The position numbers were made by a program, and so were the translations under genes. A stretch of DNA of 64,000 nucleotides from a bacterium (GTDB taxonomy: Bacteria > 4484-113 > JAGGVC01), in the NCBI GenBank assembly GCA_039961635.1, contig JABRWB010000063.1, forward strand, positions 19,644-83,643, given 5' to 3'. Within the stretch, counting starts at the first letter, position 1, and every line of letters begins with the position of its first letter. Under the pieces are notes generated by a model that saw only the letters and a program-made list of their open reading frames with translations, made no database searches and was not told the origin of the DNA. Positions 49,097 to 58,124 of this stretch are shown piece by piece.

Positions 49097-51811
49097 TCAC
49101 GCCCCGCTGTCCGAACTGCTTCCGCGCGAATCGTCAATCATCTCCCGCACTTTTCTTAAAAGCACACTGGGGCTGTAAGGCTTCGTGATTATTTGCGCGC
49201 CGGGGAAATCCAGATAACGCCGCTGCTCGGCGTCCTTCGCGTACCCGGTCGCGAACAACACCGAAACGTCCGGATCCACCTCCCGAATACACTCGTACGC
49301 CGCTGCGCCGCCCAAATTCGGCATCACAATGTCCATCACCACAAGATCAATCTTGCCCTTGTTCTCGCTGAAGGTGCGCACTGCCTCCATTCCGTCCAGC
49401 GCGGTTATCACATTGTAGCCCGAGTTCTCCAGCACCCGTTTTGCGAGCGCGCGCACGATGTCCTCGTCCTCGACCAATAGTATCGTTTCTTTCCCCCGGG
49501 GGCCGGAGAGCTCCTCCTCCGAAAATTTAACCGGCGGTTCATGTTTAATCGAAGGGAAGTAAACATCGAACCTCGTGCCGTTGCCGGGCTCGCTTTCGAC
49601 TTCGATCCAGCCGTTGTGCTGTTTTACCAGCCCGTAAACCGAAGCCAAGCCAAGCCCCGTGCCCTTCCCGACTTCCTTCGTAGTGAAAAAAGGTTCGAAA
49701 ATGTGTTCGACAACATCCGGCGGCATTCCGGATCCAGTGTCGGAAACGCTCAACTTCACTCCGGCACCGGGCGTCAGCCCGGGCCGTTTTTCGCAAAATC
49801 CTTTTGTTAACTCAAAATTCGAAGTCTTTATCGTGAATTCGCCGCCTGCCGCCATCGCGTCGCGCGAATTGGCCGCGAAGTTAATAAGAATCTGCTCCAT
49901 TTGCATCGGATCAGCTTTAATCGCCGCCAAGTCCGGCGCCAGAACAAATCTCAAGGTGATGTGCTCTCCCAACAACTTTTCAATCAATTTTTCCATTTCG
50001 GTTATGACGGAATTTAAATTGACCGCGACCTGCTGGGAAGGCTGCATCCTTGAAAACGCAAGCAACTTGCTGGTTAATTCCGAAGCGCGCATTATGGCTT
50101 TCCTGATTTCCAAAACGTCCGATCTGACGGTTTGTTCAAGACCGGGCGTTTCCAAAATCAAATCGGCGTAACCCAGCATACCGGTAAGAATGTTGTTGAA
50201 GTCGTGGGCGACTCCTCCCGCGAGCGTACCTATGGCCTCGATCTTTTGTGTGTTGCTGAGCTGCTCCTGGAGCTTTCTTTGTTCGGTAATATCCGAAATA
50301 TAGCCGCGCAGCTGAAACAGATTTCCGTCCTTGTCAAAGGAGCCAATCACGTTTTCGATAACGTGCATTATTGTGCCGTCGCGGCGCTTCAGGTTGGATT
50401 CGAAAGCTTCGATCCTGACTTGGCTGCGAATTGTTTCAATAAAATTGATTCGATCGACAGGATTTATGTAAACATCGGACATATTCGCATTCAGCGCGTC
50501 GGACCTGCTGCCGAAGCCGAACATCTTGACGAAGGCGGGATTGCAGTCCAACACCTTGCCGTCGGGCGTGGAAATGTAAACGCCGCTTAAATCGTCCTCG
50601 AAAAATTTGCGGTATCGCTCCTCGCTTTCGCGCAACGCGTCTTCCGCGCGTTTCTTTTCGGTAATGTCCCTCTGCGTGCCCCAGCATCGGACGAGAAAAC
50701 CATTTTCGGACACCCAGACGACATTGTTCAGGAAAATGCGTTCATTTCCATTGGCGTCCAGCTCGTGCGATTCGAGGTCCGTTATCCCGAATCCGTTCGA
50801 AACGTTGCGCCCAAGCACGCTTAGCCCTTCTTCATAGCTCGTGAAGAAATCCCGCATTCTTTTGCCGGCTAATTCCGCGGCATGTTCGTAACCGTACATG
50901 CGGGCCATCGCGTCGTTGCACTCGGCCAGATAACCTCGCTCAAGCATGAGGCGCGCTATTTCTTCATTGGGAAGATTGACCGGAATCGGCGAATCGAGTT
51001 CGAAGCGCCAAATCCCCTCGGTGCTTTGCTGGATGAAATTCCTGTACCTTTCTTCGCTCTTGCGAAGCTCCTTTTCAGCGCGCCTTATTTCTGTGACGTC
51101 GCGCGCAACCGCAAGCGAGCCTTCAAAGTCGCCGCTCTCGGAAGTTATTGGGCTTGAAGTGATTAAAATAAACTTTTCAGAACCACTCAAAGTTTTCACT
51201 CTAATTTCATATGTACTTTGACCGCCCGCCTGGCGTATCCGCCAATTATTTTGAACAATTTCAAGCTGGTCGGGCGGAACCAAGCTCATAAGATCTTTTC
51301 CGGTCAGGTCTTGCTCGGCGATTTCCCTGAACGCGGGATTTGTGAATGTGCAAATGCAATTCCTATCAATAACAAGTATTCCGTCGTGCAGGTTCTCGAC
51401 CAAAAATCTGTATTTTTCTTCGCTTTCGCGAAGCGCGCGGTCGGCGCGCTGTATTGAAAGAAATATCGGGCCGATCCATCTTAAGCCGTAGGACGCAAGG
51501 AATGTGACGGAAAGGATAAGTATGTCAGCAACGAAATGCCAAGCGAATTCAGGTGCGTTGATTATGTGGGAATGAAGGTCAACCAATCTCAGCGCTGCGC
51601 CCACGATGCATGCGAAACACAGCAGCACCCAGGCGCGCCTTCTGTTGGTAACTTTGATGAGCTTGAATGCCGACCATGCGGCATCCACCAGGAAGAAAAC
51701 CGAGCCAAGAACCAAAAGCGACTCGATCAAGTGGGCAGCGGACACAAACGGGCCGACAAGGACGGCATTTTTTTCGAGGACGAGCGATAACACGGCAGGA
51801 AGCGCGTTCAT
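49097..51811 (-). CDS. Hybrid PAS-histidine kinase with C-terminal receiver domain
   Basis: About 904 residues from ATG 51811 (MNALPAVLSLVLEKNAVLVG); an ATG at 51850 after a TATAAT is an alternative, and anything longer would run into the neighbouring gene. Three transmembrane helices (about 15-125) are followed by three PAS domains (about 145-265, 280-420, 425-545), each after a RESEE or KSEE linker. Then HisKA with GGVAHDFNNILTGMLGYADL, HATPase (ILINFAANSRDAMAAGG, GSGMPPDVVEHIFEPFFTTK, GTGLGLASVYGLV) and a receiver domain (LLVEDEDIVRALA; Asp in VVMDIVMPNLGG; Lys in TKPYSP). It likely controls gene expression through a separate regulator; the signal is unknown. Confidence 0.92.
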   Translation of the reverse strand: MNALPAVLSLVLEKNAVLVGPFVSAAHLIESLLVLGSVFFLVDAAWSAFKLIKVTNRRRAWVLLCFACIVGAALRLVDLHSHIINAPEFAWHFVADILILSVTFLASYGLRWIGPIFLSIQRADRALRESEEKYRFLVENLHDGILVIDRNCICTFTNPAFREIAEQDLTGKDLMSLVPPDQLEIVQNNWRIRQAGGQSTYEIRVKTLSGSEKFILITSSPITSESGDFEGSLAVARDVTEIRRAEKELRKSEERYRNFIQQSTEGIWRFELDSPIPVNLPNEEIARLMLERGYLAECNDAMARMYGYEHAAELAGKRMRDFFTSYEEGLSVLGRNVSNGFGITDLESHELDANGNERIFLNNVVWVSENGFLVRCWGTQRDITEKKRAEDALRESEERYRKFFEDDLSGVYISTPDGKVLDCNPAFVKMFGFGSRSDALNANMSDVYINPVDRINFIETIRSQVRIEAFESNLKRRDGTIMHVIENVIGSFDKDGNLFQLRGYISDITEQRKLQEQLSNTQKIEAIGTLAGGVAHDFNNILTGMLGYADLILETPGLEQTVRSDVLEIRKAIMRASELTSKLLAFSRMQPSQQVAVNLNSVITEMEKLIEKLLGEHITLRFVLAPDLAAIKADPMQMEQILINFAANSRDAMAAGGEFTIKTSNFELTKGFCEKRPGLTPGAGVKLSVSDTGSGMPPDVVEHIFEPFFTTKEVGKGTGLGLASVYGLVKQHNGWIEVESEPGNGTRFDVYFPSIKHEPPVKFSEEELSGPRGKETILLVEDEDIVRALAKRVLENSGYNVITALDGMEAVRTFSENKGKIDLVVMDIVMPNLGGAAAYECIREVDPDVSVLFATGYAKDAEQRRYLDFPGAQIITKPYSPSVLLRKVREMIDDSRGSSSDSGA

Positions 51812-51877
51812 GCCGGTGAAACCTGCTCCGATTGTAATACAAGGATGCATGCGGTTGCAGTCGAATCGCTTCCGCGA

Positions 51878-51883
51878 ATTATA
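51878..51883 (-). promoter_or_regulatory. -10 box (TATAAT) of the hybrid kinase
   Basis: Perfect minus-strand TATAAT about 27 nt before ATG 51850 and 66 nt before ATG 51811. It lies just after the isocitrate dehydrogenase stop. A second box (TACAAT, 51831-51836) lies 19 nt before ATG 51811. Confidence 0.45.
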
Positions 51884-51936
51884 CTTGAAAATCCGTCCAT
51901 CCAAAGCAAATGCGCCCGTGGGCGGATTTGCCGCGC

Positions 51937-53073
51937 TCAGGCCGAAGCGGTCTTTCCGCAGCGGTCCGCGACCGCCCGTGCGACATCCAGCGTGCCGTCG
52001 GTCCCTCCCATATCGTATGTGCGCACCCGCCCGTCCGAAATGACGCCCGCAATCGCGTTTTCCAGCCGTTTTGAAAGCCCGTCCTCGCCCAGCCAGTCGA
52101 GCATCAGCTTGACCGAAAGCAGCATCGCCATTGGATTTACCTTGTATTGCCCCGCGTACTTGGGAGCGCTTCCGTGCGTCGGCTCGAAAACCGCGAACTT
52201 CTCGCCGATGTTCCCGCTCGCCGCGAATCCCAAGCCCCCTACAAGCTGCGCGCACAGGTCGCTGATAATGTCGCCGAACATGTTGCTTGCGACAAGCACC
52301 CCGTAATCGCGGGGATTCTTGACCAGCCACATGCACATCGCGTCGATATTCGTTTCCCAAAGCTCGATTTCGGGAAACTCTTTGGCCACCGAGCGCGCGG
52401 CCTCTATGAAAAGCCCGCTTGTTTCACGCAAAACGTTCGGTTTTTCCACAACCGTAACCGATTTGTAACCGTTGGCAGCCGCATATTCGAACGCGGCTTT
52501 GCAAATTCTTTCCGAAGCTTTGCGGGTCACAATCCGCAGGCTCACCGCCATCCCGTCCGGAGGAACCATCGCGAATTTTTTCATCGCCGGACTTGTGTCC
52601 AGCATGGCGGCAAGCACATTCGGCGGTAGCGGCCGGTACTCCACGCCCGCATATAGGTCTTCGGTGTTCTCGCGGAAAACCACGAGGTCGATGCCGTCTT
52701 TGTAGTTCAGCGGATTGCCTGGATACGCCTTGCAAGGCCGGAGGTTGACGGCCAGATCGAATTCCTGACGCAGCCTGACTATTGGGCTTTTGTACGACAG
52801 CCCTTTACCCCGAAGGTGTTCAGAAAGCTCCTTATCGGCGGCATCCTTTGGCTTGCTCGTAATCGCGCCGAAAAGCGCGCAATCGCAAGTCTTGAGCAGC
52901 TCGATCGTACGGTCGGGAAGCGGATTGCCCTCTTTTATCCAAAACTCCCAACCGATGTCCGCTTTCGGATACTCGGCGTCAAGCCCCAGCGTGTCGAGAA
53001 CGATTCTCGCCGCGTCCATAACGTCGTTGCCGATGCCGTCTCCCGGCATCCACGCGATCCTGTACTTCGCCAT
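51937..53073 (-). CDS. Isocitrate/isopropylmalate dehydrogenase family protein (NAD-IDH-like)
   Basis: About 378 residues from ATG 53073 (MAKYRIAWMPGDGIGNDVMD), set by GGAGCAAGGGAGC upstream. The core shows VRLRQEFDLAVNLRP (substrate Arg cluster), VVFRENTEDLYAGVEYR, and VLVASNMFGDIISDLCAQL with the metal-binding Asp pair, then FAVFEPTHGSAPKYAG (cofactor loop). ENTEDLYAGVE favours isocitrate or homoisocitrate over isopropylmalate. It decarboxylates the oxidised 2-hydroxyacid with NAD(P). No leucine or TCA gene adjoins it, so the substrate stays open. Confidence 0.85.
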   Translation of the reverse strand: MAKYRIAWMPGDGIGNDVMDAARIVLDTLGLDAEYPKADIGWEFWIKEGNPLPDRTIELLKTCDCALFGAITSKPKDAADKELSEHLRGKGLSYKSPIVRLRQEFDLAVNLRPCKAYPGNPLNYKDGIDLVVFRENTEDLYAGVEYRPLPPNVLAAMLDTSPAMKKFAMVPPDGMAVSLRIVTRKASERICKAAFEYAAANGYKSVTVVEKPNVLRETSGLFIEAARSVAKEFPEIELWETNIDAMCMWLVKNPRDYGVLVASNMFGDIISDLCAQLVGGLGFAASGNIGEKFAVFEPTHGSAPKYAGQYKVNPMAMLLSVKLMLDWLGEDGLSKRLENAIAGVISDGRVRTYDMGGTDGTLDVARAVADRCGKTASA

Positions 53074-53160
53074 GCTCCCTTGCTCCTTCCAAAGCACTTC
53101 GGGGCGAACAAGACCGGCCCGATGCAAAGGGATTGTTGAAATAGAGATACCATTAAGAAG

Positions 53161-53553
53161 TTAGCCGGCTTCGGGCTGCATGTCGGAATAAAGCAAATCC
53201 ATTTCTTCGGTGCGCTCGCTGTCGGCCATTCCGGCTTCGCCTTTGCGTAGCCTGGTTTTCATCCTCTGGCGCAGCTGTTCCTGGACGGCCGGATCGCCGC
53301 CAAGCTCGCCCAGTCCTTTTCCGCGCCCCGGAAGCATCCCGGCGCCCAGACCTGTGAAATCCCCGACCACGTCCACCATCATCCGCGCAAGCTCCCGCTC
53401 ACGCTTGGCCAGGGCGATTGCCCTGTTGGCGTATTCCCTGATTTCTAGAAGCGCGATTGCAAAACCGGCGCCGACGATGATGCCCGCGCCAAGCGCGATG
53501 GCGAAAAATCCCGCGCCGCCGAAACCGAATTTAACTGCTTTTTTTCGGGACAT
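53161..53553 (-). CDS. Small single-TM hypothetical protein
   Basis: A 130-residue protein with one N-terminal transmembrane helix (about 10-38; GAGFFAIALGAGIIVGAGFA) and then a charged region (IREYANRAIALAKRERELAR) and Gly-rich turn. No family recognised. GGAGG stands before the ATG. It precedes the dehydrogenase gene on the same strand with an 87-nt gap. Confidence 0.5.
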   Translation of the reverse strand: MSRKKAVKFGFGGAGFFAIALGAGIIVGAGFAIALLEIREYANRAIALAKRERELARMMVDVVGDFTGLGAGMLPGRGKGLGELGGDPAVQEQLRQRMKTRLRKGEAGMADSERTEEMDLLYSDMQPEAG

Positions 53554-53687
53554 GTAACCTCCGAAGCCGCCGAGATTATATCAGAATTCCTTCTTGGGGA
53601 ATCGCGGTTATGGTTTTTATGGCAATGAGATTCATGCCGCGAGCATAAATACCGCAATCGGCTGGCCGATGAGTCAGACATTATTGA

Positions 53688-53693
53688 TATAAT
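53688..53693 (+). promoter_or_regulatory. -10 box (TATAAT) of the hydroxyacyl-CoA dehydrogenase gene
   Basis: Perfect TATAAT 31 nt before the ATG; CGGAGG lies in the leader. Confidence 0.55.
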
Positions 53694-53724
53694 CCGTCCA
53701 CTTTTCGGTAGCCGGAGGCTGGCG

Positions 53725-54588
53725 ATGGAGCAAGGCAAGGTAGCGGTTCTTGGATTCGGCACGATGGGGAGCGAAATCGCGCTCCTGGCCGCGCTCGCCG
53801 GATACGAAGTGTTTGGTTTCGATCCGTTTCCGCAGGCCTTCGACCGCCAGATGCCGCACCTCGAAGCCCATATTTCCAGGCAAAAGCGTCTTTCCGATGA
53901 GGAAAAAGCCGCGGCGCTTGCCCGGCTGAAAACGACGTCGAACCTTTCAGACATCCGCGGCGCGGAATTCGTGATCGAAGCGTCGCTCGAGCTGAAGGAA
54001 ATAAAGGAAGGACTTCTGGCGTCTCTATCCGAATATCTGGATGAAAAGGCGATCCTCGCCACCAACACTTCCAGCATGTCCATTTCCGGTCTGGCGTCGG
54101 TTTACCAGTATCCCAATCGGTTTTTGGGGATGCACTTCTTCAATCCCGCGCTCACCATGACGCTGGTTGAAGTGGTCCCCGGAACTCTTACCGATCCTGA
54201 TGTGGTGGATTCGGCGGTCGCGTTTTGCGAGAAGATCGGCAAGACTCCCATCCGCGTAAAAGAAACCCCGGGCTTCGTGGTCAACCGGGTGCTTATCGCG
54301 CTTATGTTCGAGGCGATGTCGCTGCTGGATGAAGGAATCGCCACCGTCGAGGACATTGACATTGCGATGCGCCGCGGCGCCGGTTTTCCTCTCGGCCCGT
54401 TCAAACTTGCGGATCTTGTCGGCCTCGACGTGCTTCTGCACGCGGGCGAGGTGCTTTATTCGGAGCTTGGTCATCCCAAGTTCAAGCCGCCCTACTCTCT
54501 TAAGTGCATGGTGGCAAGCGGGCTGCTCGGCAGAAAGAGCGGAAGAGGTTTTTACGATTACTCCAAGGAATCCGAACAACAAGCTTGA
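53725..54588 (+). CDS. 3-Hydroxyacyl-CoA (3-hydroxybutyryl-CoA) dehydrogenase
   Basis: A 287-residue protein, the usual length for single-domain enzymes. NAD loop VAVLGFGTMGSEIALLAALA; conserved NTSSMSISGLA; catalytic His in FLGMHFFNPALTM and Glu in VEVVPGTLTD; C-terminal GAGFPLGPFKLADLVGLD. It oxidises (S)-3-hydroxyacyl-CoA with NAD+. An enoyl-CoA hydratase gene lies 3.5 kb downstream on the same strand. Chain-length preference cannot be read from the sequence. Confidence 0.93.
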   Translation: MEQGKVAVLGFGTMGSEIALLAALAGYEVFGFDPFPQAFDRQMPHLEAHISRQKRLSDEEKAAALARLKTTSNLSDIRGAEFVIEASLELKEIKEGLLASLSEYLDEKAILATNTSSMSISGLASVYQYPNRFLGMHFFNPALTMTLVEVVPGTLTDPDVVDSAVAFCEKIGKTPIRVKETPGFVVNRVLIALMFEAMSLLDEGIATVEDIDIAMRRGAGFPLGPFKLADLVGLDVLLHAGEVLYSELGHPKFKPPYSLKCMVASGLLGRKSGRGFYDYSKESEQQA

Positions 54589-54635
54589 CTGCTTTGGCCG
54601 GGCAATTGTTTAATTAATCAAAACGGAGACAGTTG

Positions 54636-57296
54636 ATGAAGACCAGGAGAATTTTGATTGTTGCGGCGGCTGTCCTTGCGGCTGTTCTTGTTTGCACCAC
54701 ATCCAACGCGCAGTTCGGCGATCTTCTGGGCGGGCTGCCCAAACTGCCCGGTCTCGATATCGGCATGAACGACGATCCGCCGATCACGACCAGCTTCGAC
54801 GACGCGGTCACGTCGGTTCCTTACCTCGACGATTACAAGCCGGCCCGCGTCTTCCCCGTCTGCGAAATGCCCGAAGGACCCGGCGGAAAATACTTGGTCC
54901 AGCCGGGCGTATACAGGATGCAAATTTGGAGCTATTGCCTGCACGCGGGAACGCACGGCCCGGGCCGAGGAGAGGGCTACCTGCTCGCCCCGCTCAAGGG
55001 CAAGCGCGCGAAAATAATTCAAGCGATACTCGACCGCTCGGTCGATCATCCCGAAATCGAGCAGCATGACATCCAGATTTTGATATGGGCGATTCTTGCG
55101 CGGACAAAGCTGACCGAGATGAATCACGAAATGCAAGCCGTCGCCGCGAAGCTTCTCACCGAAAAGGAGCTGCTGGAGCTGCAAGGCGGCGTTTTGGGCT
55201 TGGTCCCGCCCGAGCTATGGAACAAGGCATTCGGCAATCTCCCCCCGGGAGTGCGCGAAATTTACGAGGCAGAGGCCAGACTGCGCCAGACGCTCACATC
55301 GGGATATTCCAGCTATTCCGAACTGGAAGCAATCGCGGTGCTCGCGGGAGATCCGCAAGGGGACAAAGGGCCGGAGATTCCCCGCGGCAGGTGGTCTGTG
55401 CATCCGGACGGTTATTTCATCCGATTTTTCCCGCATGGCTATTCCGACATGCACATGGAAATGATGTGCCCGCAAAAATGCGACGTCGCCCGGGATTCCA
55501 AGGGGAGGATTTACGATGTCCTAAATGAAAACGGGGACAGAATTGAAATAGAATACGACGACTCCATCGCGCCGCTTGCGTTCAAGGGCACGAAAGACGC
55601 TGCGGGCCATGCCATCAAATCGGTAAGGTTGTTCAGGTCGCACGTAAGGCCGGCCGCCGAGTGGACCAAACCCGGATGGACGATCGTCGGTAATCCCGGA
55701 AAAAGCGCGCCGGGCAGCGGAGCGGCTTACCCGGATGCGGCTGCATATGCGAAATTCGCATCCCAATTCGGCGGCGAGCTGGATTCGCTTCTTAAAACCG
55801 CTCCGAAAGGGAGCAGCATTTCCAAGGAAATTCGCGCGGATATGTACGACCTCGCGATGCTAGGTTACGCGGTGCGCAAAATCACCGGATACATCGCGCC
55901 CGATATTTCTGTGCACGAGGAGTTTCCGCCGGCCGCCGAAGGATTCGACGAAATCGCGTTTCGATCGAACATGCCAGTTCCCGCGGAACTTAAAAACGCG
56001 AATCCGGGGGGGGATCCTGCCGATGTATCCGTAAGGCTGCTTTGCGACGCATTGTCGGACAGGATTTTGAGAGTGCTCACTCCGACCACATATGTGGGGA
56101 TGCAGGCATCGCTTTCTTACGAAAAGCCTGCTTTGCACGAAATAGAGTCGGTTGCCGCAAGCAACAGCGCAAACGGCGCCAATCGCACGCCATGGCCGGC
56201 GTTCGAAAACGCGCTGGGCGTGAATTCGAGTAAACCACATTACCTGTCAGGAGGGTTTTCCATCGCGGGATTCCCGAACTTCGAAGCCGCGAGATCGGCT
56301 CTTCGCCAAGGCGTCGTGGCCGCGACCGGTCGGTCGGAGTTCGGCGGGGGGGGGGTTGCCGCTCCCGCGAACCGCGGCAGGCAGCGGCTTGCGCTGAGTC
56401 CGCGCGAAAAGCCCAATTCCGGCGGCCGCAGACGGGGGCTGCCGGAATACGATCCAAACCGGCCGCGCAGGCCGGATCAGCAACCCGAGGAACCGCGGGA
56501 TTCGCCCGGCAAGGACGGCTTCGACAAGCTGCGCAAAGTGCTCGACTGGTTCGGCTACGGCAACAATGCGGCGGATCTTGCAACCAGCGGCGTAAAAGGA
56601 TTCGCAGCGAACCAGATCGGAATGGGCATCCCCAATTACGGGATGGGCAAAATTGTGGATTTCAACGTCAACACGTGGGAAAAGGCGTCGAACGCGCTTG
56701 CGGGCGACCCTCCCGATCCGGACTACAAGCGGATTGCGAAACCGGAAGAATTTGATTTTCCCAAACTGACTGCCGCGGACGGATGCTCGCAGGAGCGCGC
56801 GGACGCCATCAACGCGTACCTGCAGGCCAGCCTGGCCGCGGTTGCGCACGCGCGCGCGGCTTCCCAGTCGCTCGACCGGCATGGCGGCGCGGTGCTTGCA
56901 AAAGACGCGGACTGGATTTACAAGCAGCGCGACGCCATCCTGCACTACAAGCACCTGGCGGGAGTACATTACCTGGACGCGGCCGACAAGCTGGATGCAC
57001 TCATCGCCGTTCTCCGCTCGGAAGGCGTGGCCGCCCTCACCGTGACGCCGGATGCGATGCGCAAATATCAGAATAGATTGCGAAGCGAGGGCTGGACGCA
57101 GTTCGAAAAGGACGCGATGAAAAAGCTGGGCTACTCGGATGCGGAAATGGCGGAGCTGCTGGAGCTGCGCGTATCCGTTTCCCCGGAGGAAGCATCGGGC
57201 GAACTTCTCGCCCGCTCCGAATGGCTTGCTTGGGCGCTTCGTGAGGTGGGCGCGTACCTTGCCGACCTGCCATACGCGGAACTGCCCGCGGAGTAG
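54636..57296 (+). CDS. Large secreted protein of unknown function with poly-G tracts
   Basis: About 886 residues. ATG 54636 is used (GGAG 7 nt before it); a TTG one codon upstream is not needed. Signal peptide MKTRRILIVAAAVLAAVLVC ends near SNA-Q. The N-terminal 300 residues contain QPGVYRMQIWSYCLHAGTHG (two possible ligands) and HPDGYFIRFFPHGYSDMHME; a Pro/Arg/Gly-rich hinge (about 565-625) separates a helical C-terminal half. No family recognised. Two homopolymers, G8 and G10, lie in frame at positions that encode Gly-Gly. It precedes a convergent thioredoxin-like gene. Confidence 0.65.
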   Translation: MKTRRILIVAAAVLAAVLVCTTSNAQFGDLLGGLPKLPGLDIGMNDDPPITTSFDDAVTSVPYLDDYKPARVFPVCEMPEGPGGKYLVQPGVYRMQIWSYCLHAGTHGPGRGEGYLLAPLKGKRAKIIQAILDRSVDHPEIEQHDIQILIWAILARTKLTEMNHEMQAVAAKLLTEKELLELQGGVLGLVPPELWNKAFGNLPPGVREIYEAEARLRQTLTSGYSSYSELEAIAVLAGDPQGDKGPEIPRGRWSVHPDGYFIRFFPHGYSDMHMEMMCPQKCDVARDSKGRIYDVLNENGDRIEIEYDDSIAPLAFKGTKDAAGHAIKSVRLFRSHVRPAAEWTKPGWTIVGNPGKSAPGSGAAYPDAAAYAKFASQFGGELDSLLKTAPKGSSISKEIRADMYDLAMLGYAVRKITGYIAPDISVHEEFPPAAEGFDEIAFRSNMPVPAELKNANPGGDPADVSVRLLCDALSDRILRVLTPTTYVGMQASLSYEKPALHEIESVAASNSANGANRTPWPAFENALGVNSSKPHYLSGGFSIAGFPNFEAARSALRQGVVAATGRSEFGGGGVAAPANRGRQRLALSPREKPNSGGRRRGLPEYDPNRPRRPDQQPEEPRDSPGKDGFDKLRKVLDWFGYGNNAADLATSGVKGFAANQIGMGIPNYGMGKIVDFNVNTWEKASNALAGDPPDPDYKRIAKPEEFDFPKLTAADGCSQERADAINAYLQASLAAVAHARAASQSLDRHGGAVLAKDADWIYKQRDAILHYKHLAGVHYLDAADKLDALIAVLRSEGVAALTVTPDAMRKYQNRLRSEGWTQFEKDAMKKLGYSDAEMAELLELRVSVSPEEASGELLARSEWLAWALREVGAYLADLPYAELPAE
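56006..56013. repeat. G8 tract in the secreted-protein gene
   Basis: Eight consecutive G in a NPGGDP context, about 375 codons after the start. See the G10 tract at 56346-56355. Confidence 0.9.
56346..56355. repeat. G10 tract in the secreted-protein gene
   Basis: Ten consecutive G, encoding Gly residues in EFGGGGVAAP. It is the longest homopolymer I noticed in the window. Loss or gain of one base would end the protein early. Confidence 0.92.
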
Positions 57297-57330
57297 TTCC
57301 GGTTAACGACCAAATCGTGGCCATTGCCGA

Positions 57331-57346
57331 TCCGCCATTTGGCGGA
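57331..57346. terminator. Hairpin between convergent genes
   Basis: TCCGCCA-TT-TGGCGGA forms a perfect 7-bp stem in the 124-bp gap between the stops of the secreted-protein gene and the thioredoxin-like gene. No T-tract follows on either strand, so a bidirectional terminator is only a guess. Confidence 0.35.
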
Positions 57347-57420
57347 ATGCCGGATTGCGCGACCGCGGCAAATCGCGTCTCACGACGGTGCTTCGAATGC
57401 GTAAATCGACCGCGCGATGC

Positions 57421-58014
57421 CTACTCCACGATTCTGTTCGGCCTGGAATGCGCTCCGCCGTAGGACTGGCGGTCGGCGTTGATCGCTTCCTGTACGTCGT
57501 TCATAAAGTTCTTGTCGAAGCCGTATATCGTCGCGATTATATAGCCGCGCTTGTTGAAAATATAACAGGCTGGTATTCCTTTTTTCTCCAACAGGTACGG
57601 CTCGTTGGTGTCCCGCGCCAGCGGATCGTGCAGAATTTCGAATGCGTACTTTTCCGCGATGGCGACCTTAAGCGGATCTTCCGCGCGCGCGTCCAGCGCA
57701 ACGGTCAACAGCTTCACGTCCTTTATTTCCTTCTCCGTCAGCAGGTCGTCGTACATCGCGACATAAGGCATCGCGAAATCGCACAGCGGGCAGCGCGCGC
57801 TCCAAAAGACGAGCACCACGTAATTCTTTTTAATCAGGCTTCCAAGACGCACTTTCGACACGCCGTCGAGCGACTTGAGTGTGAAATCGTAATTTTTGAA
57901 CTCGGGCGAGATTTCATCCTGCTGCGCGCGGACGGGCGGCTGATACGCGAAAAGCGCGGTTAGCGCGACGGCGGCCGCCGCGATCCATGCGCCATGTTTC
58001 AAGTGAGTCCGCAC
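57421..58014 (-). CDS. Exported thioredoxin-fold (TlpA/AhpC-TSA-like) protein
   Basis: About 197 residues from GTG 58014, 7 nt after TATAAT; the open frame is longer but its upstream part precedes the promoter. A basic start and hydrophobic run (GAWIAAAAVALTALFAY) end VRA-Q. The thioredoxin core is NYVVLVFWSARCPLCDFAMP with the redox CPLC, and cis-Pro in KKGIPACYIF. A Cys pair of this type is used for disulfide or cytochrome-maturation reduction outside the cytoplasm. It lies opposite the large secreted protein. Confidence 0.83.
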   Translation of the reverse strand: MRTHLKHGAWIAAAAVALTALFAYQPPVRAQQDEISPEFKNYDFTLKSLDGVSKVRLGSLIKKNYVVLVFWSARCPLCDFAMPYVAMYDDLLTEKEIKDVKLLTVALDARAEDPLKVAIAEKYAFEILHDPLARDTNEPYLLEKKGIPACYIFNKRGYIIATIYGFDKNFMNDVQEAINADRQSYGGAHSRPNRIVE

Positions 58015-58021
58015 CGCGGTT

Positions 58022-58027
58022 ATTATA
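58022..58027 (-). promoter_or_regulatory. -10 box (TATAAT) of the thioredoxin-like gene; probable leaderless start
   Basis: Perfect minus-strand TATAAT, then 7 nt and a GTG. No ribosome-binding site between. Confidence 0.55.
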
Positions 58028-58124
58028 GACAAATTCCTGCGGTTTTTGTTCGCACGCCGGAACGGCGCGCGCGGTTGACTAATCGGCGCCTGTGCTACCA
58101 TGCGGGCTTCAGATGGAGGCTCAA

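Noticed and set aside
51812..52360. N-terminal extension of the hybrid kinase into the isocitrate dehydrogenase gene
   Set aside because: Overlaps conserved dehydrogenase sequence in another frame and precedes the promoter boxes.
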